From: JAISFI01 sp031553775
GTDB lineage: Bacteria; Bacteroidota; Bacteroidia; Bacteroidales; Azobacteroidaceae
Direction: 5' to 3'
NCBI GenBank assembly: GCA_031553775.1
Contig: JAVBLA010000036.1
Location: 8,045 to 72,044, forward strand
DNA: 64,000 nucleotides
The position numbers and the translations under genes were made by a program. The notes under the pieces are model-generated. The model saw only the letters and a list, made by a program, of their open reading frames with translations. It was not told where the DNA came from and ran no database searches. Shown here in pieces: positions 16,529 to 28,500 of the stretch (position 1 is its first letter; each line of letters opens with the position of its first letter).

Positions 16529-17263
16529 ATGTTACCTAAAGTAGGATCATTCAGATTTCACGTAGAATCGTACGTTTGTGATTTCAATGGAAATGCAACA
16601 TTACCCGTTATCGGAAACTTTGTATTGCAGGCAGCTACCATGCATGCACAAGAACGGGGCTTCGGATATGAAGCAATCGTAAAAGACCATGTAGCCTGGG
16701 TTTTATCCCGACTGTCTCTTGAAATATACAAATACCCCCGGTATGATGAAGACTTCGTTGCAGAAACATGGATAGAAGATGTAACGCGCTTTTTCACCCA
16801 GCGTTGTTTCAAATTCATCAATAAGGATGGAGAAACAATCGGTTACGCCCGCACCATATGGGCTGCCATCGATATTGTTACTAGGAGACCTATCGATATT
16901 CCCGTCTGGAGACCTGATATCTCAGATTATGTAGACAATTCTCTGGAATGCCCAGTTGAAAAGCCAGGAAAAATCTCATCCGTATCCGGAGAACCCAACA
17001 TGGGATATACCGTGAGATATAGTGACATCGATATTAACCGGCACATGAACAGCATCAAATATATGGAACATACTATCAACGTGTTTGATCTGGAGATGTT
17101 CAAACAAAAAAATATCCGTAAATTTGAAATGGTTTATCTGGCAGAAGGAGCTTTCGGAGATAAATTAAAGCTATATAAAGAAGAAATCAACCAGGGAGAG
17201 TTTCTAATAGATACACAGAAAGAAGGAGAATCTATATGTCGTTGCAGAATTCTGTGGAAATAA
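16529..17263 (+). CDS. Acyl-ACP thioesterase (FatA/FatB-like)
   Basis: A 244-residue double hot-dog thioesterase that releases fatty acids from acyl carrier protein. The first hot-dog holds the long helix region VIGNFVLQAATMHAQERGFG. The second holds YSDIDINRHMNSIKYMEH, where the Asn and His match catalytic positions of plant and bacterial FatA/FatB relatives. It is tightly linked to ilvN (5 bp). From memory of Bacteroidales genomes, a thioesterase commonly sits between ilvN and ilvC, possibly because these bacteria make branched-chain fatty acids from the same keto acids; that link is inference. A palindrome just after the stop may end the operon here. Confidence 0.9.
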   Translation: MLPKVGSFRFHVESYVCDFNGNATLPVIGNFVLQAATMHAQERGFGYEAIVKDHVAWVLSRLSLEIYKYPRYDEDFVAETWIEDVTRFFTQRCFKFINKDGETIGYARTIWAAIDIVTRRPIDIPVWRPDISDYVDNSLECPVEKPGKISSVSGEPNMGYTVRYSDIDINRHMNSIKYMEHTINVFDLEMFKQKNIRKFEMVYLAEGAFGDKLKLYKEEINQGEFLIDTQKEGESICRCRILWK

Positions 17264-17279
17264 TATATAAATGTGTATT

Positions 17280-17297
17280 TTTCCTGACGTCAGGAAA
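17280..17297. terminator. 18-bp perfect palindrome, probable terminator or operator
   Basis: TTTCCTGACGTCAGGAAA is self-complementary across all 18 bp and is followed by TTTT. As RNA it forms a 7-bp stem with an ACGU loop and a short U run, a weak intrinsic terminator for the ilv-thioesterase transcript. As DNA it is an ideal site for a dimeric regulator. It sits 16 bp past the thioesterase stop and 200 bp before the dinD-like gene. Confidence 0.55.
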
Positions 17298-17499
17298 TTT
17301 TGATGTACATATAATTAACTGATTACCAACAATGTAAAACAAAAATAACTCAATTTTAGAGTGAAACTCCAATGAAAATCGGGACGATTATGTTCTAATT
17401 TTAAAATAAAAAAATCTTAACTATTTGATAATCAATATATTATATTTTTTATTTTTTATTTTATTTTTATTTTTATTTTTTTATTAACTAAATTAAACT
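17298..17499. other. Very AT-rich spacer before the dinD-like gene
   Basis: No gene was seen. The last 80 bp (about 17410-17495) are almost entirely A and T and include repeated TATTTTT units. Composition differs sharply from the flanking operon genes. No consensus promoter is visible, though a nonstandard one could be hidden in the T runs. Confidence 0.5.
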
Positions 17500-18324
17500 A
17501 TGAAGACTACTGAAATTCTTGATTTATTGAAAAGATTTGAGGCTGTAGCAGAACAAGTTGATGGAGTAGAGTGCTGGAGAGCACGTAAGGTACAAGAACT
17601 CCTAGGCTATAGCAAGTGGGAAAATTTTGAAAAAGTATTGGACCGGGCAAAAATTGCCTGTGAACAAGCCGGAATTGAATTAAATTATCATTTCTTTGAT
17701 ATTATAAAAGATCCCGGAAACAAGAAACCCACTGTCACAAATCGGATAGTGGACATTGCATTAACCAGATATGCCTGTTATCTGATTGCACAAAACGGCG
17801 ACAGCAGAAAACCTGAGATCGCCTTTGCTCAAACATACTTTGCCGTACAAACAAGACGGGCTGAAGTGATTGAGCAGCATTTATTGGATACGGAAAGGGT
17901 CAGGGCCAGAGAAAAGTTGAGTAGAACAGAAAAGCAATTATCAACAATTCTCTATGAAAGGGGAATTGACGACATGGGGTTTGCATTGATTCGTTCAAGA
18001 GGAGATCAGGCATTGTTTTTACTTTCAACCCAACAACTTAAGCGGAAGATGGGAATCCCCAAAAATCGTCCGGTTGCCGATTTTTTGCCGACCGTAAGTA
18101 TCAAAGCGAAAGATTTGGCTGCAGAAATGACAAGTGTAAATGTAAACAGTAAGGATCTTTCCGGGTATCAGCCGATAGAAAAAGAGCATATAGATAATAA
18201 TACTGCGGTAAGAAAAATGTTGCTCGACAGGGATATTAAACCAGAAGATCTTCCTGCTGCAGAAGATGTAAAAAAGATACAGCGCAAGCTGGAACGAAAC
18301 AATAAAAATATATTGGAAAAATAA
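17500..18324 (+). CDS. dinD: DinD-like DNA-damage-inducible protein
   Basis: A 274-residue protein, the same length as E. coli DinD as I recall it. Shared blocks include WRARKVQELLGYSKWENFEKV (the BRO-N/ANT-like domain, about residues 25-110), TRYACYLIAQNGDSRKPEIA, AQTYFAVQTRRAEV, and a C-terminal DNA-binding-like tail. DinD is SOS-induced in E. coli and inhibits RecA-mediated strand exchange. It lies between the ilv-thioesterase genes and ilvC, 28 bp before ilvC, after a very AT-rich spacer. This position suggests insertion into an ilv cluster and places ilvC either in its transcript or under a promoter inside it. Confidence 0.85.
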   Translation: MKTTEILDLLKRFEAVAEQVDGVECWRARKVQELLGYSKWENFEKVLDRAKIACEQAGIELNYHFFDIIKDPGNKKPTVTNRIVDIALTRYACYLIAQNGDSRKPEIAFAQTYFAVQTRRAEVIEQHLLDTERVRAREKLSRTEKQLSTILYERGIDDMGFALIRSRGDQALFLLSTQQLKRKMGIPKNRPVADFLPTVSIKAKDLAAEMTSVNVNSKDLSGYQPIEKEHIDNNTAVRKMLLDRDIKPEDLPAAEDVKKIQRKLERNNKNILEK

Positions 18325-18352
18325 CTGAGTGTATCAATTTAAATAAAAAAAA

Positions 18353-19399
18353 ATGGCAATAATGAATTTTGGCGGGGTAGAAGAAAGTGTAGTTACCCGC
18401 GACGAGTTTCCTTTGGAAAAAGCAAGAGAAGTGATGAAAAACGAAACGATTGCAATTATCGGTTATGGCGTACAAGGGCCGGGTCAATCCCTGAACCTGC
18501 GTGATAACGGATTTAATGTAATCGTTGGTCAGAGAAAAGGTGGGAAAACCTGGGAAAAAGCAATTGCAGATGGCTGGGTGCCGGGTGAAACGCTTTTCGA
18601 AATAGAAGAGGCTTGTGAAAAAGCTACTGTTGTACAGTATTTGCTTTCGGATGCTGCGCAAATAGAAGTCTGGCCTCGTATTAAACCCTATCTTACTGCC
18701 GGAAAAGCTTTATATTTTTCTCATGGTTTCGGTATTACTTACAAGGAAAGGACCGGTATTATTCCCCCTACCGATGTAGATGTAATATTGGTGGCCCCAA
18801 AAGGCTCCGGCACATCTTTACGCCGGATGTTCCTGCAGGGACGCGGATTAAACTCCAGCTTTGCCGTTTTCCAGGATGCTACCGGCCATGCCCGCGAACG
18901 GGTGATCGCTTTGGGAATCGGTGTCGGATCCGGATACCTGTTCGAAACGGATTTCAAACGGGAGGTATATTCCGACCTGACCGGCGAACGCGGCACCCTG
19001 ATGGGCGCTATCCAGGGAATATTACTGGCTCAGTACGAAGTATTACGTGAGAATGGACATACTCCTTCCGAAGCATTTAACGAAACAGTAGAAGAACTAA
19101 CACAGTCTCTGATGCCGTTATTTGCAGAAAACGGAATGGACTGGATGTACGCCAACTGTTCCACTACCGCACAACGTGGTGCTTTAGACTGGATGGGACC
19201 TTTCCACGATGCAAGTAAACCGGTCTTTGAAAAGCTGTATAAAGAGGTAGCCTGCGGAAACGAGGCTCAACGTTCGATCGACTGTAACTCCAAACCGGAT
19301 TACCGGGAAAAATTAGAGGAAGAACTGAAAGTATTGCGCGAAAGTGAGATGTGGAGAACAGGAGCGGTAGTACGAAAGTTACGGCCGGAAAATAACTGA
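18353..19399 (+). CDS. ilvC: Ketol-acid reductoisomerase
   Basis: A 348-residue NADPH-dependent enzyme that isomerises and reduces acetohydroxy acids to dihydroxy acids, between IlvBN and IlvD in the pathway. The dinucleotide fold has GYGVQGPGQSLNLRDNG (about residue 37). Magnesium ligands Asp and Glu are visible in SDLTGERGTLMGAIQG, equivalent to the DLFGEQ motif of other KARIs, and the C-terminal knotted domain has the usual ETVEELTQ helix. It sits between the short and long KARI lengths, as in other Bacteroidetes. It follows the dinD-like gene by 28 bp, with no promoter motif in the gap. Confidence 0.96.
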   Translation: MAIMNFGGVEESVVTRDEFPLEKAREVMKNETIAIIGYGVQGPGQSLNLRDNGFNVIVGQRKGGKTWEKAIADGWVPGETLFEIEEACEKATVVQYLLSDAAQIEVWPRIKPYLTAGKALYFSHGFGITYKERTGIIPPTDVDVILVAPKGSGTSLRRMFLQGRGLNSSFAVFQDATGHARERVIALGIGVGSGYLFETDFKREVYSDLTGERGTLMGAIQGILLAQYEVLRENGHTPSEAFNETVEELTQSLMPLFAENGMDWMYANCSTTAQRGALDWMGPFHDASKPVFEKLYKEVACGNEAQRSIDCNSKPDYREKLEEELKVLRESEMWRTGAVVRKLRPENN

Positions 19400-19443
19400 T
19401 TAAAATTAAGAATCAAAAATTGTCTTTGGGCAATTAAATATTA

Positions 19444-19497
19444 AGAGGCAGCTGGTGCATGAAGAAAACTTCATAAGCCAGCCGCCTCTGCTTTTTT
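19444..19497. terminator. Bidirectional terminator between ilvC and the giant gene
   Basis: A long hairpin: AGAGGCAGCTGG pairs with CCAGCCGCCTCT (one mismatch), and an inner ATGAAG/CTTCAT helix closes an AAAA loop. Six T follow on the plus strand. It lies between convergent genes whose stop codons are about 100 bp apart. Confidence 0.8.
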
Positions 19498-19502
19498 AGT
19501 TT

Positions 19503-22500
19503 TTAATTTTTAATTATTTTATAAATTACCCCATCAACTTCCACCATATATACTCCATTTACAAAAGGAGTTAAATCCAGAATTTTCGCATAGTCCTGAA
19601 TATCTTGTATCTCTTGGATCAATTGTCCGCTGATATCGAATATTTTAATTATTTTGACTGGTAAATTACCACTATCGATCAATAGCTTTCCAGAAGTCGG
19701 ATTCGGGTATATACGAATACCTTTGGCAATAAGATGCTCCGATCCGGTATTACTTCCAACAGTCAAAACATAGGGATCTTTGTATGTACCCAGCATCATA
19801 TCGGGAAAATATGTCAGTTTTTCATTAATATCGAGTACTTGATTTTGTTTATCATCATATAGCTTCAGAATCAAATCATTGCCCGATTCATCTCCTAATA
19901 TAGTCAAATATAGATAATAACGGTTGCTATCTTCATCTTTGTAGAGGATTTCACGTCCCCGGCATTTTCCGTCTACATCGAAAACGCCTACTTCATAATT
20001 TTCGGCACATTCTGTCCCTGCAATTCTCACGACACCGGTCAATGTCATGTTGGATGAGAAATCCGCAACATTGTAAGACCATCTATAATTGTGGGCATTG
20101 ACCCCATAAGAAGCTCTCAACGATTGGGTTATTGCCGGATAATAAAATAAATTTTCTTTTGCCGGAGAGTGATACAAGTAACCTTTTCCAGGTTGCAGAT
20201 AAGTCAGTGTACCCATCCATCCATTATGTCCCGTATATACGGCAAAACTACTCTGCCCTTTGATAATATCACCCTCTGTGGCATTTAGGTTAGCCAGGGC
20301 TTCATTGAGCAATGCTGCTCTTTGCGGCAAGTATCCAATCCACGACCAACCTTTATTCAGGAATACGGGGGTTGACTTTGTATCGGCAACAGGGCCATTG
20401 ATTTTCAGCTGAGCACTGTTTATCATGTTCATTTTATAGAGTTTACCCATACCGAAGTTCATTAACGATCCCCTCCATTTTCCGTCTGCATAATCGGAAT
20501 AATTGTCGATGGATTTGATTTGTTTACCGTTATAAGTAATACTGGACAAGAATTGATCTGTGTTATCGAACTTATCGCTGTTTACATTGAACGAAATCCA
20601 GTTCCATCCTTTATTCAGATCGATGCTTTGTTCGATATTGGAAGCTGAAGTTTCGAACAAAACGGGTTGAATCATGTTTCCATACAATCTATCATTTTCG
20701 AACCGGATTATTTCAGAAGTGCTTACTTTCGGATATATACGTCCGGTACTTGCATCCCAAAAACTAAATGTAACCGTATTGGTCGGATTATCACTTCTCT
20801 TGTACACATCCATAAAGATATAATAAGCATCGAATTCTTTCAGGTAAACCGGAGAAGTAAGTCCGGCACATGTATCGTTGACAAATGCAGCAACGATATC
20901 CTCCTGATCTGTAGAATAATATCCATCTATTTTTACACGACCGATAATATTCATACTTTGGTCGAAATTCGCCGGATTTATTTTCCAGTCGGGTTTCTGA
21001 GCAGCCACTTTTACTCTCACTTTCAATGCATCGGAAAGCAATTTACCGTTTAGTAATATTTGTTGTTCGTAATCTCCGATAGGCACGTTTTTATTCAGTG
21101 TAAATGTCAGTTTGCTATTCGAACGTGGTTGTATTTTTCCTGATGCCGTATTGACGGTAAGCCACGAAGGCAAATTTCCGATTGTAAAATCGCAAACAGA
21201 TCCGCTGGCATTATTTGCCGTAACAGAGAAAGTTAAACCTTCTCCTTCTGCAATCCGATTGGAATATTCCGATTCACTCCAACGCAATTGGTTTTTATCT
21301 ATGTAAACAGGCCAGGAAACAGGCTCTGACGGATTTCCGTTTTTGTCACGTATTTCTTTTACTGAAACAGTAAGGATACAATTCTCCATTCGTTTGACAT
21401 AATCACTATTTTCAGTCAGAGAGATGACTATTTTATCCCGGTTTGAAGCCCATGAAAATGGTATATTTTCCGGTATTTTAGCTATTTTGACAGCTGCACC
21501 TTCTCCGAAAGAGGAATTTCCCATTATTACCGCCGTTTCTGTCTGATTGGCCAGATTCCGAAGGTTTTCTTTCACAATAAAATTAGCTCCGAGCGTATCA
21601 AGCGGATAGTAAGCCGAAAGTCCTGGTTCATTACCGATGAGCTTCTGCAACCTGTACAGGTTAATTAATTCTTCGTTCCGGGACATTTGCCAATAGCGGA
21701 ATTCATCTACCGATCCTTTGAAATAATTTTCTGCAATCAGGTTACTTTCCATAGAATATTCGCAGGCTCCCAAACTGAAATATCTCCCGGATAATCCGCC
21801 GATAGTACTTCCCGGACGGGACGCTTTGGCTAGACCATCAATATAAAATACAGCATTTCCGTTGTGATTGACAGACACAGCCAGGTGGTGCCACCGGCTG
21901 TCTAAATAACTGCTTGTGCTGATGATTGTAGAAATACCGTTGGCATCGTAGCACAATTGTTTATCAACATTGAAATAGATATTGAATTTACTTAAAGAAT
22001 CTGCTTCATTGAAACCTTTACCTTTTCCATTGGACAGGATGCTGGAAGGGAATGATTGTTCGTTTCCTCCCTTGAACCACATCTCCAATGTATAATCCGT
22101 ATCCGTATTAGTATTTTTCATCGGCACCCTCAAATATTGTGTGGTTCCGTTAAAACCCATACCTAATCCGATAGGATCTACAAACCAGGAAGCCATAACC
22201 TGCGCTTCCCTGTTACGCACTTTATCTTTTGCAACAGATCCGGTAGCTTCATCCAAATCCCAGCAGGCATAGAGGTTATTTTCTTTTCCGGTAAGTATAT
22301 TATCACGATGCACAGCGTTATCTTCCACAGACAAAGGTGCACTCCAAACGCGCAATCCATGTATCTTCCCTTTGAAATACTCTCCGGTTCCTGCAGCATT
22401 CCTGCCTAAAGTCAAGACGGACATTTTTGAGTAAAGATTACTCTGTGTTATGTTTTTAATCGGTTCGTCACTGTTGATATAAACAGTTGCTTTCAATCCG

Positions 22501-25500
22501 TCTACTACAATTCCCACATGTGCCCAATCATCCTGAAGTATACTTTGTGCGATTGCCTTGGTAGAAGCATATTCTTTTCCTCCGAGTTTGATAAAGACTT
22601 TATTGTCAGCAGTGAAACCCATTTCCATTGTTTCTATTCCTTCTCCATGAGACAGGATAACTTCACGTGTATTCATTCTATCTCGTTTCATCCAGAAATC
22701 CACGGTAAAACGTTCGTTCATGTTTACTTTATCAGGAACTACCATATATTGAGAGATGCCATCAAATGCAATTCCCGATTCATGAGCAATTTTGGCTCCA
22801 TGCAGATACCCCGTTACCTGAATGTCTTTTTTTAGTGCGGGATTGATTAAGCTGGCATCGATTTCTTCATCGAATGTTATAGAGATATCATCTTCTGCCG
22901 AAAGGATTCCACTGGCTGGTTGCGGTTTTCCGAACACCTTAGGAGCTTTGTCGTCTTTGATGATCTGAAGAATCTCTGTCTCTGACGATTCTGTTCCAGT
23001 TCCGTAGGCTAAGCCCCGGATTAGATAAGTATTATTTGGAACATCTGTCAGATTCCAGTCGTATGCAATTGTATCTCCCGAAAGCATTAATTGGTCTCCA
23101 AGAGGAGCTACATTATAATTGACCAGTGTATTCCACTTGCTATCAACAGGAGTTTTGTATTGAAGCATGATTCCCTGCAGACGTGTATTATTCCGGTCGT
23201 ATCCCCGTAGTTGGACAGAGAATGTATTTTTTTCATTTTCGATACGGCTTTTATTAATAATTGTTACTTTATCAATATTCGCGATCTGAATGTCTCCACA
23301 GGATGGTACAAAATTGGCCGTTAGAAATTTGGAATCTTTTATATCCGGCCAATAGTCATTGGCAGAAGGGTCGCACTGACAAATAGATTGTATTTCGATC
23401 TCTATATTTTTATAGTCGAAAACATTTTCTTTGGTACGCCTTAACGACAATGTTTTGTTTGTTTTCTCTCCTGCGGGAATAAAGATCTTCCGGCCGTTTC
23501 CTATAGGCAATCCGTCTATTTCCAGAATTGCCCCATCAGGATTAGTACTCTCATTGACTGTGATCAAATAAAACACCCCGTCTTTAGTATCTGATTCGTT
23601 TTCCAGTACCAGTTTAAAGATAGCAGCCTTATTACCAGGGACATTACTGACTGTAGCCGGTTCGATAGTCAACCTGGGTTTTTCAATTTGTGCTGTACCA
23701 AAACTCAGGATATGCTTAGATTCCGGTTCGAAATATTTGGCATAAACAGTGCTTTCATAAGGGCAGGAAGTTTGTCCGGCCCTTGTCCGGAAAACAGGAC
23801 CCCAATTTTTCGGAGAAGAAAATACATCCACGGTATAAAAATCTCCCTGGTCGGCATCGGCCAGTTTATAGGAATAAGCAATTGTTTTAATGTCAGAATC
23901 TTTGTTGTCAAAAGTAAACGAGTTTACCTGTTTGACCTGTGCGTTTACCCTGAGTCCCACGCCTTTTATTGCAAATCCCAGGCTCGTATGAATATCTTCG
24001 TTTATTGTTCCTTCATAAGACTGTCGATACAAGGAAGTTGTATCTATAGTTGCCGTATACTCATATATGCTTCCCGATTCAAAAGAAAGGTTTTTAGCCT
24101 GACCGTAGAAAGATTGCCATTTATCCTGTTCATTTTCTTTTAAGACCTGAAGCCATCCGGCAATATCTTCGTTATAAACATTGATGGAATCCGTATTATT
24201 TTCAAATATATTTCCAGAAGGGCGAATAATTTTGTAATGATTCAATTCGCCAAAGTCCTCGCTGGATTTGTCTACGGTTGAAATATAAACATTCCGGGTA
24301 ATACTGGCGGGATCGGGGTCCGGGGTTCCCAGGGGTTTAATCATGGCATCCCGCAGTTTTTTCAGATCCGGAATAACTTTCAGTTCAATTCCGGTGGCAC
24401 TATACATAAAATGTGTGTCGAACGCAGGACTGACATCGATCGCATTGCGTTGAGCCAGGTAATATCCATTGCCCAAAGATATCTCTGTACCGGGTACAAT
24501 GCCGTCGATAGGAATATTATCTCTAAATATATTCAATTTAGCAGCTTCACTGTATACGATATTTTCACCATATCCGATAATCAAGTCGGCCATGGCACCC
24601 ACCCAATTACTTTCTTCGGAAGTGCTGTATTTGGCATTGAAGGAAGTACGGAACTCAGATGTATTTTCATTGACCCAGTTGTGTGTTGTTTCAATACCGA
24701 TTCCAAGGTTATTTTCCGATTCAAGTGTCTTGCTTATAATTCCAAAACCTATTCCACCCACAAGATCGTCCATTTGCACACCACAAACATAGTCAATAGA
24801 CGCACTGACCTCCAAGCCATGAGATTGTTCAATGACTCGTTCATGAACCGTTGTGATTGTTTGTTCGAATGTAGAGGAGCTGTTACTTCCCGGGGGATCC
24901 CGTAATACAGTTACTATTGTTTTCGGCCCTTTGGTTGTAAAATTACTTCCGGTGATGGAGGCTCCCAGTAAGTATCCCGTAAGCGGGCTATTCTCCGGTT
25001 TCCAGTTGGTTTTTATCATACCGTTATGACCGGTATATGCAGTTATGTTGAATGTCTTGGTATAGTTCATCATACCATCGTTTTCATCAACCGACATAGA
25101 TGGGGATCCTCCTTTGAAAACATAACTGAAGGTTCCATTTTTATCTAACAATATCGTCCTCCTTTCATTTGCATCAAAACCGTTATTTATTTCAAGCGTT
25201 CCATCAATTACAGGCACACGGTCCGTTAGTATATTTCCCGGATCCGTATCATTTGTATATTCCTCAAAAACGGATACTTTCAGATTATATTTATGCCCCA
25301 TTCTGAACACCGGCATCTTGTTCATCTTATATTGTTTGAGATTCTCATCTATGAGGACAATTTCTTCTTCGGTTTTCGTTTCAGGATTGGAAAATGTAAT
25401 TTTTTCCTCACCGAACAAATGTGGATCTATCGCACTGAATTGATTGTTAACAACATCTATCTGAGGAGTATTTCGCCGGATATACTGTCTTGAAATACCG

Positions 25501-28500
25501 CAATAACTAACCGAATCTTTTAATGGGATCATAATTTTATCGCCATTTATGTTATTAGGGTCCAGAGCCAGAACAGAGTCGGGTAATTCGTGTTCGATGT
25601 AAGCAGAAGCTGCAGGCCGGTCGAACAGATCAATGGAATATAATTGTTCCGACGGAAGCTCAAAATCCAGGTTACCTGCTTTTCCTGCAATTACTTTTTC
25701 TACATTGAAGTTTTCCGGAATCAAGTCAGCAAAAAATTCTCCGGTTTGAGGATCGGGAAGAATTTCCACTTCATATTTACCGGAGCTGTCCTCTTTCCAT
25801 TTTATTACCGTGAAATGATCGGTAACAGGGTGCTTTTTCGAAAAATGCCTGATCGTATCCGTCCGTGTTTCACCGGATTCACTTACCAGCGGATAACTGT
25901 CTTTGTATCTGGCCCGTAAGGACAAAGAAGATTTACCTACATTGTTTTTGCTGAGACCAAATCCCACGTCTTTTCCGGCTTCTACAGGCCCTCCCGCTAC
26001 ACGCCCCAGAACACGGACTTTAGTAGAGTCCAGGAAAGCATCAGCGATGGTGAATGATCTGTTGAATGTATAGTTGCCCTCTTCCGGGAAACGGCCTCCT
26101 TTTTTGAATCCATGTCCTGCCTTTTTCACTTCAACATAGTGGTTTCCTATAGGCACATCTACTGTAAACAGTCCGTTTTGGTCGGTTTCTACCGGTTTAT
26201 TGTTCTTGATAGCCATCGTGCCGTCTACATAAACACTGGCCTTTTCTACCGGGAAGGAGGTATTTTCGTATAATACCTGTCCTGTTACCGGGAAAGAAGA
26301 TACATCCGTAAAATTGATCTTATTATGAACATAAGCCGACGGATCGATGAATAATATTTCTTCGACAGGATTAAAACTATGTGTTCCGAAGAGCGGGATG
26401 ATCCGGTATGTGGTTCCGTCGCTCAGGAAAGGTACACCTGAAATGATGTAATTTCCGTTTACATCAGTAATAGCAGAGAGAGACAGATCATTTTCACTGA
26501 TGGTCGACAATATACAATCATATCCGGCAATGTTAAACTTACCGTGATGTTCGTTAGCGATTTTATTCAGAAAAGAATAGTCAAAGAAGTCTCCGTTTCC
26601 TATTCTTTCGTCAAACTTCCAGTATCCGAGCAGGCCATTCTCTTCACCGGATATGAAGCGACAATAGGTATTCAGCATTTCCTTATCACTTAATGCCCTG
26701 CTCCAGAAACGGACTTCATCGATTTGGGCACCTTCGGTTCCCAGGAAAAAAAGCGAAGTGCTATCCGCTGTAGAGGTGCCGTTGGCGATACTTGTTTGGG
26801 TACCTTGCAATTCTCCGTCAATATACGTTTTTAAGGTATTCCCCTGACGTGTGATTCCCAGATGATACCAATTATTTCCGGTTTTCATTTCTTTCGGTAA
26901 ACTATCCGACAGCGTATAAATATTATTTTGGAGTCTTACGGTTACTTTACGTGCGTAATTGTCGATTTTGAGTGATGTTTCGAATTGTTTACCGTTTTTG
27001 TCGCTGATCCGGGCGACTGCTACAGTGTCTTCCGGGCAATACACCCAGGATTGAAATGTGAAATCGGCCACTGTTTTAAATACATCGTTGGGCAATTTCA
27101 CATTGGCTCCCCAAGCATAAGCGGATTTCAGTAAAGTAAGAGATTTCCCGTTATTCAATTTCCCTTCTCCGGTTGCTTTTGCCTTTACCCTGACATCCTG
27201 TACGGAGGCTCCACCGGCATAAGTGATTCTTCCGGTAATAGTCGAAGAGGAACGGCGAAATCCATATCCCGATTCCGAAGTCCGGGTTATTTTTTCGTCA
27301 CCCTGGCAACCTTCTTCATAGCTGATTTTATACTCATAAATATCTCCGGGAGATGCTGTTTCATCTGCATAAACAATCTTTGAACTGGCATCATTGATTC
27401 CTCCGCCTCTTCCGAATACATCTTTTTCTTTATAAAGTATTTGCCATTGACTATTTGAGTTGTCAATTTTTCTCCGTTCAATGCTGTATTCCGACAAACG
27501 GGTTACAAAATTGAGCTCTATCTTATTGGAATAAAGACCCTTAGACACATTTAGCTTATCAATTATAAAATTTTCCGCCTTTGTTTCAGTATTTTGTTCA
27601 TTAGAGGAGACATTGATTTCATTGTAAAAAGCTTCAATATAATACACATATTTTGTGCATTGTTCCAGACTTCCGTCTAAATAGCCGAAATAATCTACCG
27701 GATATAGATCTGTTTTGGTAAAATTCGCCAGATCAGCTTTCTGTACTTCAGCAATCCTTTCAAAAGTTTTATCTCCGTCTTTTTTTCTCCATATAAGTAC
27801 TTTCGTCAAATTTTCATCTTTTGTCCAGTATAATCCGTGCGTCGGATCAACACATAAAGACGGAATATATTTCGAAAAATCAAATTTAGCGCTGACCGTA
27901 TTCAAATCATCCGCACATCCGGTCCAACCTGTTTTATCTTTAGGAGGCCTTGTTATCCTGTATGTATATGAGAAGCCTTCCTTCAGACCGCTTTTATCGA
28001 TTAATTTATAATAATCAATATTATTTAAGGTAGCCATTTTTGTTGAAGTTACAGAGATTTTCTTATATTCTCCGTTTTCTTCTTTTCGTTCTATGAGAAA
28101 CGGGGTATTTTCAATAGTTGCAAACTGACTGTTGCCTGCAGGAGTTTCCCAGGTCAGTTCAAACTGTTTACTTGAATTAGACAATCCGATATGAATGTTG
28201 TATATCTGAGCAATATATGGTTTCCAGACAAATGCATCACTCTTTTGATATAATGTACCGTTGTCCAGCTTTTTGGAATTTGTAAACTCGAAAGAAATCT
28301 CGGATTCTAAAAAATATTTGTAAAAATATTCTTTACGCTTTTCTTCCGACAGATTATCAAAACCTTTGTAGGCAGGATCGTATTTCGAAGGATCTTTGAG
28401 TAAATCAGAAAAGAGCACTCTTTTTTCCGAATTGGGAAAAACAATCCAAGTGATTAGCCAATTTTTCAGTATCTGTTCTTTAAGATCAATAACTATTTTA

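Noticed and set aside
23688..24143. 151-codon plus-strand frame inside the giant gene
   Set aside because: It is antisense to an uninterrupted 3301-codon frame and looks like a chance reading of the opposite strand.
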